A stretch of 64,000 nucleotides of DNA. Origin: Nonomuraea polychroma (GTDB lineage: Bacteria > Actinomycetota > Actinomycetes > Streptosporangiales > Streptosporangiaceae). Under the pieces are notes generated by a model. It was not told the DNA's origin. It did not search any database and saw only the letters and a program-made list of their open reading frames with translations. Shown in pieces: positions 1 to 7,733 of this stretch. Made by a program: the position numbers and the translations under genes. Where the stretch lies: assembly GCF_004011505.1 (NCBI RefSeq), contig NZ_SAUN01000001.1, forward strand, positions 9,451,501-9,515,500. The letters run 5' to 3'. Position 1 is the first letter of the stretch, and every line of letters begins with the position of its first letter.

Positions 1-525
1 GGCTGCAGCACCGAGCACGTTGCCCCGCATGCCAGCGGCGTTGATCTCTTCATCCAGACCCGCGAGGACCGCGTCCAGATCGGTCGTGTCCTGCCCCGCC
101 TGCTCGGCCTGATCACGCTGGGCCTGCATATCGGCACGGAACTCGACCAGCCAGCGCTGCTCATCGGTCGGCTCATCTGGCGTGATGATCGGTTCGGTCT
201 CCAGGTGCCAGCCCTCCCGGCACTGGGCCATCCGCAGGTGCCGGTTCCGCTTGGCACACGGCGGACATGCCGTCTCCAGGGTTGCGCCGCAGGGTACATC
301 GACGATCTCCCAGACGCCCGTGTGGGTGTCGAGCCGCTTCAAGGCCACCGGGCGGACGCAGACCCCGTGTTGGATGGCGACCTGTTCGGCCACCTCCCGC
401 GCCAGGGGCTGAGCCATCCGCATGGCCCGGGGCGTGGCACGGTCGGTCACTTCGGCCACCGGCCCAACCGCTTCACGGCCCCTTTGAGGTCCTTCGGATT
501 GCGCCGGCCGCTCCGCTCCCCTCAT
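1..525 (-). CDS. RepSA-like replication initiator, N-terminal part (runs off the window)
   Basis: The 175 codons visible on the minus strand read without a stop to the window edge. The protein begins MRGAERPAQ and contains the segment GVCVRPVALKRLD, a CxxC pair (CPPCAKR) and QCREGWHLETEP, which I recognise as the N-terminal region of the replication initiators of pSAM2-type actinomycete integrative elements. Such proteins start replication of the excised element. The start ATG is preceded by a strong AGGAGG and overlaps the stop of the small gene upstream (ATGA), so the two are translationally coupled. It is the most downstream visible gene of the traB-like operon; xis and int would be expected further left. 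The catalytic part is not in the window. Confidence 0.82.
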   Translation of the reverse strand, partial: MRGAERPAQSEGPQRGREAVGPVAEVTDRATPRAMRMAQPLAREVAEQVAIQHGVCVRPVALKRLDTHTGVWEIVDVPCGATLETACPPCAKRNRHLRMAQCREGWHLETEPIITPDEPTDEQRWLVEFRADMQAQRDQAEQAGQDTTDLDAVLAGLDEEINAAGMRGNVLGAAA

Positions 526-686
526 CGAGCCTCCTCCTGTCCTTCGCCGATCTCGGGGAAGACGAGCGCCGACTGTCCACACTCGCGGCACTCGACCGTC
601 GCCCGTGTCTGGTCGAGCCACAGAGCGTTGAGCGTCTTGCAGGCCGCGCAGCGCAGCCCGTCCAGGAAGTGCGCCAGACCGTTCAT
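522..686 (-). CDS. Small zinc-ribbon protein of the integrative element
   Basis: A 54-residue protein starting MNGLAHFLDG with two CxxC knuckles (CAAC near residues 13-16 and CREC near 33-36), so probably a small zinc ribbon. Both ends overlap neighbours by the tetranucleotide ATGA: its start overlaps the stop of the FtsK-like gene and its stop overlaps the start of the rep gene. That double coupling is the best evidence that it is expressed. Small proteins of this kind commonly sit between tra and rep in these elements; their function is unknown to me. Confidence 0.75.
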   Translation of the reverse strand: MNGLAHFLDGLRCAACKTLNALWLDQTRATVECRECGQSALVFPEIGEGQEEAR

Positions 687-2113
687 CGAGCCTCACCGCC
701 CGCCGGGGTGAACTCCGTGACCATGGCGCGGATGTCGGCGTCGGAGACATAGGCCGCGCGCACCCGGATCGGATCCGGTGAGGTCTCCAGTCGGACGTAG
801 CCGACGCCCGCGCCAAGCTCGGGGACGGGGGAGATGTGGTCGGCCAGCGCGCCACGGTCGCGTGCGCCATCGCCGAGCACCATGTCCACCTGTTCGGACT
901 CATCCAGCCGGAGGGCGATCTTGTCGGGGAACAGGTTACGAATCGTCATGACCTCCTTGCGGGGGTCCTGGAGCGCCGCCATGACGCCGACGCCGACCGC
1001 ACGCCCTTGCGTGGTCAGCGTGGCCAGCGCAGCCGAGACGCGCCGCTTCAGGTCTCTGTCGGCCTGGTACGCGGTCAGGAACGCGACCTCATCGACGATG
1101 ACCAGGACGAACGGATCCTCGACCGTGGGCGTGTGGGAGCGCTGGTGTCCGCCGAACCGTGCGGCCCGCTCCTGCATGACCTTGACCGCCTGCTCTAACA
1201 GCTCCGCGCATTCTTCCGGGGTGGCGGCGTAGCGGGGGCCGAACAGGGTACGGCCGAACGACAGCTCCATCAGTTTCGGGTCGAGCGCCCACAGCTCGAC
1301 CAGGCCCGCCCGCACGGCCGGAAGCAGCCCTCGAATCGTGGACCAGATGATCGAGCCCTTGCCCGCTCCGGTGGCGCCGGCCACCAGCTTGTGCGTGCCG
1401 TGCACGTTGAGCAGCCAGGGCGAGCCGTCCTCTTGGATGCCGATCTCGACTGGCCCCACCGTTGGCACATCTGGTATCGGGATCGCTGGCAGGGGAACAG
1501 CCAGCGGATCACGCCGAGGGAAGGTCAGCACCAGCCGACCGGCCTTGACGACCGAGACACGGCACGACGGCGCGCCGAACCCGTGCGCCAGGGCCTCGAT
1601 GCGGTCAGCCCAATCCTTGACCGCCTGCCCGTCCAACATCCGGACCGTGACCCGATCGGCCCACGCCGTGCAGGTGACCTTGCCGAGCCGGGGCAGGTAG
1701 TCACGGCCGCGCAGGTGCTTGCCGAGCCCGGAGACGATCATCACCGGTTGCCAGTGACGTCGGTAGATCCAGATGAGCCGCCACCAGGCCAGCAGCCGCC
1801 AGCCGATGAGCCGGGCGAAGGAGGCGCGATCGATCAGCGCCCAGGCGACGATGCCCGTAGGCGCGGGGGCGGACAGCAGCAGGGCGACACGCCAGCCGTA
1901 CAGCCAGCACAGCGTAGACGGAACGGCGAGCACGGTCACGGCGATGGGGTGCCGCCAGAGGGTGCGCACCAGACCGGCGATCAGCCGCGAGACCAGGATG
2001 ATGACAGTGATGATGGCCGGGGTGGTGACGACTGCCGGGCGGAACACCACGGCCGTATCCGGGGTGGTGGTGACCAGGTTGCGCGCCTCGTCACCGGGAA
2101 GCTTGCGGAACAT
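683..2113 (-). CDS. TraB/FtsK-SpoIIIE-type DNA translocase of the AICE
   Basis: A 476-residue protein. Two or three hydrophobic segments lie at about residues 30-95 and would anchor it in the membrane. The Walker A motif GATGAGKGS is at 246-254 and the Walker B segment FVLVIVDE at 335-342, followed by a glutamine-rich sensor segment (TTQGRAVGVG). This architecture is that of the FtsK-like proteins which, in actinomycete conjugative elements, move double-stranded DNA from mycelium to mycelium as a hexameric pump. It is shorter than chromosomal FtsK, as expected for the element-borne type. The TGA stop overlaps the next small gene's ATG. About 90 bp separate it from the upstream small paralogous genes. 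Confidence 0.9.
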   Translation of the reverse strand: MFRKLPGDEARNLVTTTPDTAVVFRPAVVTTPAIITVIILVSRLIAGLVRTLWRHPIAVTVLAVPSTLCWLYGWRVALLLSAPAPTGIVAWALIDRASFARLIGWRLLAWWRLIWIYRRHWQPVMIVSGLGKHLRGRDYLPRLGKVTCTAWADRVTVRMLDGQAVKDWADRIEALAHGFGAPSCRVSVVKAGRLVLTFPRRDPLAVPLPAIPIPDVPTVGPVEIGIQEDGSPWLLNVHGTHKLVAGATGAGKGSIIWSTIRGLLPAVRAGLVELWALDPKLMELSFGRTLFGPRYAATPEECAELLEQAVKVMQERAARFGGHQRSHTPTVEDPFVLVIVDEVAFLTAYQADRDLKRRVSAALATLTTQGRAVGVGVMAALQDPRKEVMTIRNLFPDKIALRLDESEQVDMVLGDGARDRGALADHISPVPELGAGVGYVRLETSPDPIRVRAAYVSDADIRAMVTEFTPAGGEAR

Positions 2114-2202
2114 ATGCTTGATGCCTCTCGTGATGTGGTGTCAGGGGAGAACCGAAGGGGCCGCCGGAAGTTGGCGCTTCTGGCGGCCCCGCCCTATCTG
2201 CG

Positions 2203-2529
2203 TCAGGCCGCCGTGTCCGTGGTCGTCGCGGTGGTGGCCTGGCCGGGGGCCGACCGGTCAGCGTGCAGTCGCTCGCAGTCGGCCAGGTAGCGCGTGGCGG
2301 CCTCGACGATCTGTCGGGCGAGGTTGACGTCCTGGTCGGTGACCCGGTCGCCGCCCGTGGTCGAGATCATCACGCAAGCTTCGCTGGTCTCCAGGCACAG
2401 CACCGGGCGAACCTGCTTGACCAGCAGCGTGCCGACCCGCATGGCCGGGGTGTGGAAGGACACGTGAAGCTGCGGCTTGTCCTGCCCGTACATGGACAGC
2501 GAAATATGGGTGTACGGCCCGAGGTTCAT
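2203..2529 (-). CDS. Small AICE protein, paralogue of the adjacent upstream gene
   Basis: I place the start at MNLGPYTHISLSMY, because this ATG overlaps the stop of the upstream gene (ATGA), giving 108 residues. The central part (TLLVKQVRPVLCLETSEACVMI, then VNLARQIVEAATRYLADCERLH) lines up with the upstream neighbour (VLMLDFGATSVLVTTATA, then VEFARQLAEQAAGFATCVERMY), so the two are diverged tandem duplicates. No known domain is recognised. The shared helix with a conserved Cys-Val/Glu-Arg end suggests a small folded alpha/beta protein. It belongs to the pra-to-tra operon of the integrative element; the role is unknown. Confidence 0.68.
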   Translation of the reverse strand: MNLGPYTHISLSMYGQDKPQLHVSFHTPAMRVGTLLVKQVRPVLCLETSEACVMISTTGGDRVTDQDVNLARQIVEAATRYLADCERLHADRSAPGQATTATTTDTAA

Positions 2530-2801
2530 CGCTCCACCCCCGTCGCCGCCGCCACGCCCCGGTACATCCGCTCCACGCAAGTGGCGAAGCCAGCGGCCTG
2601 TTCAGCGAGCTGCCGGGCGAACTCCACGTCAGCCGCCGTGATCCGGGTGGCGGTCGCGGTGGTCACCAGCACCGAGGTGGCCCCGAAGTCGAGCATGAGC
2701 ACCGGAGTGCGCAGCCGGTAGGGACGGTTCTCGGCCCGGGCACCGGCCGAGGTGTTGAGGTTGATCACGCTCGTGGGTCGCTTGTGTCGGGTGCTCATCA
2801 C
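2526..2801 (-). CDS. Small AICE protein, first copy of a tandem paralogous pair
   Basis: A 91-residue protein starting MMSTRHKRPTSV. The start overlaps the stop of the Pra-like gene upstream and the stop overlaps the start of its downstream paralogue. The body (RTPVLMLDFGATSVLVTT, then RITAADVEFARQLAEQ) matches the pattern of the next gene. I recognise no domain. Because it lies in an unbroken coupled chain pra - this gene - paralogue - tra, it probably serves transfer or maintenance of the element. Confidence 0.7.
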   Translation of the reverse strand: MMSTRHKRPTSVINLNTSAGARAENRPYRLRTPVLMLDFGATSVLVTTATATRITAADVEFARQLAEQAAGFATCVERMYRGVAAATGVER

Positions 2802-3214
2802 GCGGCGTCCTCTCGGCTGGTGGTGGCGTGCCGGGTAGCCGGCCGGGGAGCGCGCATCTCACGCGCCTTGATCGAGTACGCCAACCGTCCCTGCTGGTTG
2901 ACGTACGGCTGTACGGTCATGCCGTCGAACTCCACCGGCGTGAACGGCAGCCCGGACATCGCCGCCGGGGGTACCGGCCGCAAGGCGGAGATGACCTTGA
3001 CCGCCACCGTCTTCTGTGACGCCTTGGCGGTCGGGTCGGCGTCCATGACCGCGATCTGCCAGACCAGCTCACCGGACTGCTTGTCGCGCGCCTGAACCTC
3101 GCGCCCGCTGCTGGAGGCGTCGAAGTCGCGTACCGGCTCGACCTCGCCCACGGCGTAGCAGCCAGCCGGGAAGACCTGGTTGAAGGTGACGGGGATGGGA
3201 CCTTGCAGAGCCAT
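2798..3214 (-). CDS. pra: Pra-like activator of replication, integration and excision
   Basis: A 138-residue protein. The start MALQGPIPVTF is preceded by AAGGAGAGC at a good distance, better than the upstream in-frame ATG. The N-terminal signature GPIPVTFNQVFPAGC followed by VGEVEPVRDFDAS is what I recognise from proteins annotated as plasmid replication, integration and excision activator in pSAM2-type elements. In pSAM2, Pra turns on the rep/xis/int genes and is itself repressed by KorSA. Here it heads the coupled operon that runs into the tra gene, and its upstream region carries two near-identical 20-bp palindromes, as expected of a tightly controlled switch. The match is from memory, not from a search. 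Confidence 0.78.
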   Translation of the reverse strand: MALQGPIPVTFNQVFPAGCYAVGEVEPVRDFDASSSGREVQARDKQSGELVWQIAVMDADPTAKASQKTVAVKVISALRPVPPAAMSGLPFTPVEFDGMTVQPYVNQQGRLAYSIKAREMRAPRPATRHATTSREDAA

Positions 3215-3240
3215 GACGGGCTCTCCTTTCTTGGAGATGG

Positions 3241-3301
3241 TCACTTAACCTATCAAGTGATGCTCTGAGAATAGGCTGTTGTAACTTGCTAGGTCAAGTG
3301 A
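3241..3301. promoter_or_regulatory. Two 20-bp palindromic operators upstream of the pra-like gene (KorSA-type)
   Basis: Site 1 (3241-3260) reads TCACTTAACCTATCAAGTGA. Site 2 (3282-3301), read on the minus strand, is TCACTTGACCTAGCAAGTTA. They agree at 17 of 20 positions, and their centres are 41 bp apart, close to four helical turns. They lie between the pra-like gene (minus) and a small plus-strand gene, so they could control both. A related half-matched site lies upstream of the GntR gene. Binding by the GntR protein is an inference. Confidence 0.65.
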
Positions 3302-3370
3302 CTATGTGTAGGTGACAACGATGTAGCTGATCCGCTAGACAGTCACACGCCGACCTAGGAGAGGAATCTC

Positions 3371-3766
3371 ATGCGGATCTTGGTGGGATGCTTAGCGGCC
3401 GTGGTGATCGTTCCTTTGGCCGGGCTGCTCTTGCTGTTTTTGTGGCCCATCTGGGAGGGCAATGGCCGGCTCGACGAGTTCCATGCCCGCGTGACGGCGT
3501 ATCCGCTCCCACCGAAGGCGCAGCTCCGAGACAGCGACACAGCGATCAGCAGAGCGCCCACCAATGGCAACTACTGCGAGTGGTTGGTCCGCCTGACGCT
3601 TCAGACCGATCTGTCTCCGGCGGCTGTTCAGCATTATTACGGCAAGGCCGCCATCGTCGGGGTTAACGACGCAGCGCAGGTCGCCGCGCGGCCCGGCGCC
3701 AGCGGTTCTGTCGTCGTGGAGTTGTCTGATCTCGCTGAAAATCCAATGGACATACGTTGCACCTAG
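3371..3766 (+). CDS. Membrane-anchored small protein of the AICE, function unknown
   Basis: A 131-residue protein with AGGAGAGG just before the ATG. Residues 1-25 (MRILVGCLAAVVIVPLAGLL) form one membrane anchor or uncleaved signal. The rest is soluble with a possible disulfide pair (Cys near residue 69 and the second-last residue). No family is recognised. It is transcribed away from the pra-like gene across the palindromic operators, and its 3' end faces the 3' end of the GntR gene only a few bases away. Position inside the element suggests a role in host-cell interaction or exclusion, but nothing in the sequence proves this. Confidence 0.6.
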   Translation: MRILVGCLAAVVIVPLAGLLLLFLWPIWEGNGRLDEFHARVTAYPLPPKAQLRDSDTAISRAPTNGNYCEWLVRLTLQTDLSPAAVQHYYGKAAIVGVNDAAQVAARPGASGSVVVELSDLAENPMDIRCT

Positions 3767-3770
3767 GCAG

Positions 3771-4505
3771 CTAACCGATCGGATAGGCGTCTTCCAGTTC
3801 ATGCCGATCGGCTGGAAGTAGCACCTCGATCACCGCCAGCGGACGCCCGGACGCCTCGCGGACGGCGCCGAAGACGACCAGCAACGGAACACCCTTGGGT
3901 ATGCCGAGTTGCTTGGCCTCACCGGCGGTCGGCATGCGCGCGATGATCTGCTCTACGACATGATCGAACCGAACACCCTTGCGCGCCTGGAGGTGCTCAC
4001 GCAGGCCCACGGGAAGGGGGGCCGCACTGGTCAAGTCGGTGCCTTGGGACAGCTCCGAGGCGAGCCACAGCGACACGAGCTCTGTCGGTTCGCCATCGCG
4101 TGTGATCAGACGTCGGCGCAGGAACGCCTTGCTCTTAGCGGGCAGTTTCAGCAGCGCCGCCACCCGATTGGGCATCGTGACCGCACCGGCCTCGATCACT
4201 TCGCCATCGGTGTCGGTCTCGGCAGCGACAAGGTACGCCTGGCCCGGCCGGGTACGTTCGGCAGAGGCTAGCGCCGGACGGCCGCGGACGAACCGGCCCT
4301 TGCCTTGCTGGGAGTCGATCCAGCCCTGTTCGCGCAGCACCCGCAACGCGGCCACCACGGTCGGCCGGGACACGCCGAACTCTTGGATCAGTTGGTTCTC
4401 GCTGGGAAGAAGCGAGCCCGGAGGGTAGGTTCCCGACTCGATCCGCCGTTGAAGAGTCTGCACAAGCTGTGCATACTTCGGCGGCACGGACTCTAGCGAC
4501 ATCAT
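3771..4505 (-). CDS. GntR-family (HutC/KorSA-like) transcriptional repressor
   Basis: About 244 residues from the start MMSLESVPPKYAQL. The N-terminal winged helix includes the typical GntR pattern LPSENQLIQEFGVSRPTVVAALRVLREQGWI, followed by a C-terminal UTRA-like ligand-binding half (LLKLPAKSKAFLRRRLITRDG and later PLLVVFGAVREASGRPLAVIEV). In pSAM2 the GntR protein KorSA represses pra and itself, keeping the element integrated. Here the gene sits next to the pra-like promoter, and a partial copy of the pra palindrome lies about 18 bp upstream of its start. Start alternatives are two adjacent ATGs; an upstream extension to 4595 is less likely because it would run through the operator. Confidence 0.85.
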   Translation of the reverse strand: MMSLESVPPKYAQLVQTLQRRIESGTYPPGSLLPSENQLIQEFGVSRPTVVAALRVLREQGWIDSQQGKGRFVRGRPALASAERTRPGQAYLVAAETDTDGEVIEAGAVTMPNRVAALLKLPAKSKAFLRRRLITRDGEPTELVSLWLASELSQGTDLTSAAPLPVGLREHLQARKGVRFDHVVEQIIARMPTAGEAKQLGIPKGVPLLVVFGAVREASGRPLAVIEVLLPADRHELEDAYPIG

Positions 4506-4522
4506 GACCGTCCTGCACCCGA

Positions 4523-4542
4523 CAGGTTGATTTACCAAGTGG
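4523..4542. promoter_or_regulatory. Candidate autoregulatory operator of the GntR repressor
   Basis: CAGGTTGATTTACCAAGTGG lies 18-37 bp upstream of the GntR start. Aligned with the reverse complement of pra site 1 it keeps TTGAT at the left and AAGTG at the right with the same spacing (10 of 20 positions overall). It is weaker than the two pra sites, which would fit lower-affinity autoregulation, but the match is modest. Confidence 0.4.
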
Positions 4543-4609
4543 AGCCTAGACCGGCCCACGGCCCGATGTCCATGGGTGGCCTGACAGTGGAGCACGGAAC
4601 AAGCAGAAA

Positions 4610-4757
4610 CCCCGGCAGACAGAGCGCGGGCGGTGGGCGCGTTGGACCTGGGGATCCGCCCGGGAATGGAGGCACTGTCTGCCGGGGAAACAGAGGCGCG
4701 GCAAGGCGGGGGCAGCGCTCTGAAACCCCTCTCAGAGGTTCACCGCCTTACCGCGCC
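4610..4757 (-). terminator. Nested hairpins between the minus-strand small-gene operon and the GntR gene
   Basis: Directly after the stop of the 95-residue gene (read on the minus strand), the arms 4743-4757 and 4695-4709 (GGCGCGGCAAGGCGG against its complement, 14 of 15 paired) enclose an inner arm pair CTCTGA/TCAGAG. Farther on, CCCCGGCAGAC (4610-4620) pairs perfectly with GTCTGCCGGGG (4677-4687). There is no T-run, which is usual in actinomycetes. The position fits a transcription terminator that insulates the GntR promoter. This 250-bp interval contains no gene. Confidence 0.55.
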
Positions 4758-4760
4758 CGC

Positions 4761-5048
4761 CTAGCGGGGACGTTCTACCAACTTGGCCAGCGCCAGCGCC
4801 GCGCCTTGAGGATCGTGCGCCGGATGCCGTTGCTGGCCGGCGTCCCAGGAATAGAAGGTGCCGCCGTGCTCGATGACCACCCAGATCGGCAACCCCGGCT
4901 CTGGTCGCGGCACCATCAACGTGCTGTCGTTCTCTCGCGTTTCAGCCGCGATGCCCAGCCCCACGAGCTGATCACGCAACTGCACCAGCTTTCGCGCCGC
5001 GTCCCGATGCCTGAGAACCTCCGGTGTCAGCATCATCAAAGGGTTCAT
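4761..5048 (-). CDS. Small AICE protein of unknown function
   Basis: A 95-residue protein; the start MNPLMMLTPEVL is chosen because its ATG overlaps the stop of the upstream zinc-finger gene (ATGA). A helix-rich N-terminal half (DAARKLVQLRDQLVGLGI) is followed by a beta-rich segment (GLPIWVVIEHGGTFYSW). No family assignment is made. It is co-transcribed with the zinc-finger protein, divergently from the XRE regulator, and followed by a strong hairpin. Confidence 0.6.
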   Translation of the reverse strand: MNPLMMLTPEVLRHRDAARKLVQLRDQLVGLGIAAETRENDSTLMVPRPEPGLPIWVVIEHGGTFYSWDAGQQRHPAHDPQGAALALAKLVERPR

Positions 5049-5251
5049 TGCTCGCTCCCTCCGGCCTGGCCGTCTCCGAGGCAGTCGAGACACTCCCGCT
5101 CCCCACCCATCACCGAATCGATGTCCTCATCAGCCACGAACAGCGCACGACGTGAGGTGCTTAACTTCACTCCGCGCCCCCGACATGCCGGGCACGGTCG
5201 TGTCTCGCTGGTCTCGTCTGGCCGGATCACCGTCGCCATCTCCTTGTCCAT
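5045..5251 (-). CDS. Small protein with two DnaJ-type CxxCxGxG knuckles
   Basis: I place the start at MDKEMATVIRP (68 residues), with AGGGA upstream; an earlier in-frame methionine is possible. It contains CPACRGRG (near residue 24) and CLDCLGDG (near 55), the same two-knuckle zinc pattern as the cysteine-rich region of DnaJ, but no J domain is present or possible at this length. A stand-alone zinc-binding protein is the safe reading. It is coupled to the next gene and transcribed divergently from the XRE-TPR regulator across about 140 bp. Confidence 0.6.
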   Translation of the reverse strand: MDKEMATVIRPDETSETRPCPACRGRGVKLSTSRRALFVADEDIDSVMGGERECLDCLGDGQAGGSEQ

Positions 5252-5394
5252 CCGGCGCATTCCCTGAATCGGGAAGCCGCCTGACGTACCTTGTTGGTTG
5301 ATGGCAAGTCCACCGGCAAAACGGCTTAACGAGGTCCCCCAAGAAGGCCCCCTCTCAGCCCCTTTTCGATCCCCCATCGGAAAGCGGACCGAAT

Positions 5395-6795
5395 ATGACA
5401 AAGCCGACACCGAATGCTCAACTCCGCACTTGGCGCGAGGAGGCAGATCTAACACGCGCCGAAATGGCGAAAATGATCAACCTGAGCGAAAATGGTGTCA
5501 AGTACGGTCTGGCCTGCGACGAAGAGCGCATTCGACGATGGGAAGCAGGAGAAGTCAGGTGGCCGCACGAGCCGTACAGGCTCGCGATCAAGGAAGTCAC
5601 GCACCAGGATCTCGAAGACTTGGGGTTCGTGCCCATCCGGCGAGCCCGCGCCAGCAGCGCACCACCACCCGCGCAAATCCCCAGCCAGGTTGCTAACCTC
5701 GCAAACAGGACACACCCCGTAGATCTCGCTGCGCTGGGGGAGGACGAGAACGACGTGCGACGCCGGGAATTCGTCGGACTCACCGGAGCTGCATTGTTCA
5801 ATGCCGTTCTCGGGCCATCGGAAAGCGTGACGGACACGAGCCGTCCTATCGAGAGCCTCGCCGCCGTCCTTGTCGATTACTCGCCGCCGACAGACAGCTC
5901 TGTGGATCTCGCGTCGCTCGCTGCCGCAGTGACGACGGCCAAGCAGGATTACCAAGCCTGCCGATATTCCCAGGTGATCATCGGACTACCGACGCTCTTG
6001 GGTGCGTTGCGCACCGCGTGCACGGTCTTGGATGGGGACGCCCGACTACGAGCACACGCCCTCTCGGCAGAGGCCCATCACGTTGCCGCCTCAATCCTGC
6101 TCAAGCAGGAGGACAAGGGCTTGGCTTGGCTCGCCGCCGATCGCAGCGTCCAAGCCGCCCACGCCAGCCAGAGCCCGCTCGTGATCGGCTCAAGCGCCCG
6201 CATCATCACCCATGCCCTCATGGACGGAAGCCACCATCGAGCCGCCACAGATACGGCTCGGACGGCCGCCCTTCGGATGGATGCCGACTTGAGCACCCCG
6301 TCCCCCAACGACCTATCCATCTATGGATCACTCCTCCTCCGAGGAGCGATTGCCGCGGCCCACAGCGGCAATCGTCACACCATCGCTGAACTGCTGGACG
6401 AAGCCGCAGAGGCAGGCGCACGACTAGGGCACGACGGCAACCACATGTGGACTGCATTCGGTCCGAACAACGTCCTGTGTCACCGTGTGAACATCGCCCT
6501 CCGACTCGGAGACGCGGGCATGGCGATCGACTACGCCCGGCAAGTCGAGATCGACAAGCTACCGATCAATGAGCGGAAAGCCACACTGCTGCTCGACACT
6601 TCCCGCGCGTTCCTCATGCGAGGTCAGCACGACAAGGCACTGCACATCCTGCGAGCTGCCGGCGACCTGGCGCCCGAGGAAATCTCCGGCCGCCCCGCAG
6701 CGCTTCGCTTGGTCCGTGACATCCTGGCAACCGCACCGATCAGCGTGCGTCGCGAAGCCCGCGAATACGCCGAATCTTTGGGAGCCAACGCGTGA
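5395..6795 (+). CDS. XRE-type HTH regulator with TPR-like repeats
   Basis: A 466-residue protein. Residues about 8-75 form a helix-turn-helix region (LRTWREEADLTRAEMAKMIN, then RIRRWEAGEVRWP). A linker rich in Ala and Pro follows, then from about residue 160 to the end a series of helical repeats (for example YSQVIIGLPTLLGALRTA and EEISGRPAALRLVRDILA), as in actinomycete XRE-TPR regulators. Such proteins usually sense a small molecule or partner with the TPR part. Its stop overlaps the start of a flavoprotein gene (ATGA), so the two products are made together. Its target is not evident. It is cargo of the integrative element. Confidence 0.82.
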   Translation: MTKPTPNAQLRTWREEADLTRAEMAKMINLSENGVKYGLACDEERIRRWEAGEVRWPHEPYRLAIKEVTHQDLEDLGFVPIRRARASSAPPPAQIPSQVANLANRTHPVDLAALGEDENDVRRREFVGLTGAALFNAVLGPSESVTDTSRPIESLAAVLVDYSPPTDSSVDLASLAAAVTTAKQDYQACRYSQVIIGLPTLLGALRTACTVLDGDARLRAHALSAEAHHVAASILLKQEDKGLAWLAADRSVQAAHASQSPLVIGSSARIITHALMDGSHHRAATDTARTAALRMDADLSTPSPNDLSIYGSLLLRGAIAAAHSGNRHTIAELLDEAAEAGARLGHDGNHMWTAFGPNNVLCHRVNIALRLGDAGMAIDYARQVEIDKLPINERKATLLLDTSRAFLMRGQHDKALHILRAAGDLAPEEISGRPAALRLVRDILATAPISVRREAREYAESLGANA

Positions 6796-7325
6796 CCCAA
6801 CCCGGCAAGGTCCTCTACATCATCGTGTGCGCAGCCGGACCAGCCGGCGACGTCGGCCGCCTTGTCACCATGGCCCAAGACAAGGGATGGACCGTCCAAA
6901 TCATCGCCACCCCACCGGCGTTGAACTTCATCGACGTCCCCCAACTCGAACAGCAGACCGGCCGCCCTGTCCGCAGCCAGTACCGCAAACCGGCCGAACC
7001 GAAGTCGCCCCGCGCAGACGCGATCATTGTTGCCCCCGCCACTTACAACACGATCAACAAGTTCGCCCAAGGAATCGCTGACACCTATGCCCTAGGGGTC
7101 CTATCCGAGGCGCCGGGATTGGGGATCCCGGTTGTCGTCTTGCCCTTCGTCAACAGCGCCCTTGCCTGTCGCACTCCCTTTCAGCGGAGTGTTAAGTATC
7201 TACGCGCCGAAGGCGTCCAGGTCCTTCTAGGCCCTGGCCAGTTCGAGCCCCACGCGCCTAGCACGGGAGCTGATCGGGCAGATACCTACCCTTGGCAACT
7301 CACATTGGCATACCTGGACTCTTGA
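6792..7325 (+). CDS. Flavoprotein of the HFCD (phosphopantothenoylcysteine decarboxylase-like) family
   Basis: A 177-residue protein. It begins with a Rossmann-like strand (KVLYIIVCAAGPAGDVGRLV), carries the family's PATYNTINKFAQGIADTYA segment (compare PASANTIAK in other HFCD proteins) and ends with a short C-terminal tail. Family members bind FMN and oxidatively decarboxylate peptidyl-cysteine or related thiols. The N-terminal His expected in true decarboxylases is not obvious, so the reaction is uncertain. Translational coupling to the XRE-TPR regulator points to a regulator-flavoprotein module in which the flavoprotein may make or sense the signal. That role is inference. Confidence 0.78.
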   Translation: MTQPGKVLYIIVCAAGPAGDVGRLVTMAQDKGWTVQIIATPPALNFIDVPQLEQQTGRPVRSQYRKPAEPKSPRADAIIVAPATYNTINKFAQGIADTYALGVLSEAPGLGIPVVVLPFVNSALACRTPFQRSVKYLRAEGVQVLLGPGQFEPHAPSTGADRADTYPWQLTLAYLDS

Positions 7326-7733
7326 TCAACCTCTGTCCAGGATGACGGCAGCGATTGCGGCGAATCCTGAGAAGGTTGAGCCGATGCACGCCATGGTGGC
7401 CACACGTTCCTTGGGGCTGATCCACAACCCCCGATTGAACTCTCGCCATCGGTCGCGCCCCAGCTTGCGTGCGAAATTCTGCCGCTTGTGTTCGCGTATC
7501 GTGCAGCCGAAGAGAAGGCCACGAGCGTTGTTTCGGCATGGCCCTTGCCGTCCACGTGCTCCGCACGTACGTGGAACACGAAACAGAAAGTAGATGACTG
7601 CGAGGAGTGATCCCGCGATCAAGAAGGGAGCGACTTTTCCTTTATCGTCCACAACCCACCAAGCGCCTGCGACGCCGGCAAGCAGGACGTAACCCCAGTA
7701 CTGGCCTATGAATCCTTTTTTCCCTCGCGCCAT
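7326..7733 (-). CDS. Two-to-three-span membrane protein with conserved cysteines, AICE type
   Basis: 135 residues from ATG (MARGKKGFIGQYWGYV); an upstream TTG is less likely. Membrane segments lie at about residues 13-31, 37-54 and near the C terminus (TFSGFAAIAAVILDRG). Between them is a cytosolic stretch with CGARGRQGPCRNNARGLLFGC, a likely metal or disulfide motif, then RWREFNRGLWISPKE. I recall closely similar proteins from other actinomycete integrative elements, without a known function. Its stop directly abuts the flavoprotein stop (convergent). Confidence 0.65.
   Translation of the reverse strand: MARGKKGFIGQYWGYVLLAGVAGAWWVVDDKGKVAPFLIAGSLLAVIYFLFRVPRTCGARGRQGPCRNNARGLLFGCTIREHKRQNFARKLGRDRWREFNRGLWISPKERVATMACIGSTFSGFAAIAAVILDRG

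Noticed and set aside
1391..2290. Long open frame antisense to the traB-like gene
   Set aside because: It is a high-GC shadow of the FtsK-type gene, with low-complexity composition and no start signal.
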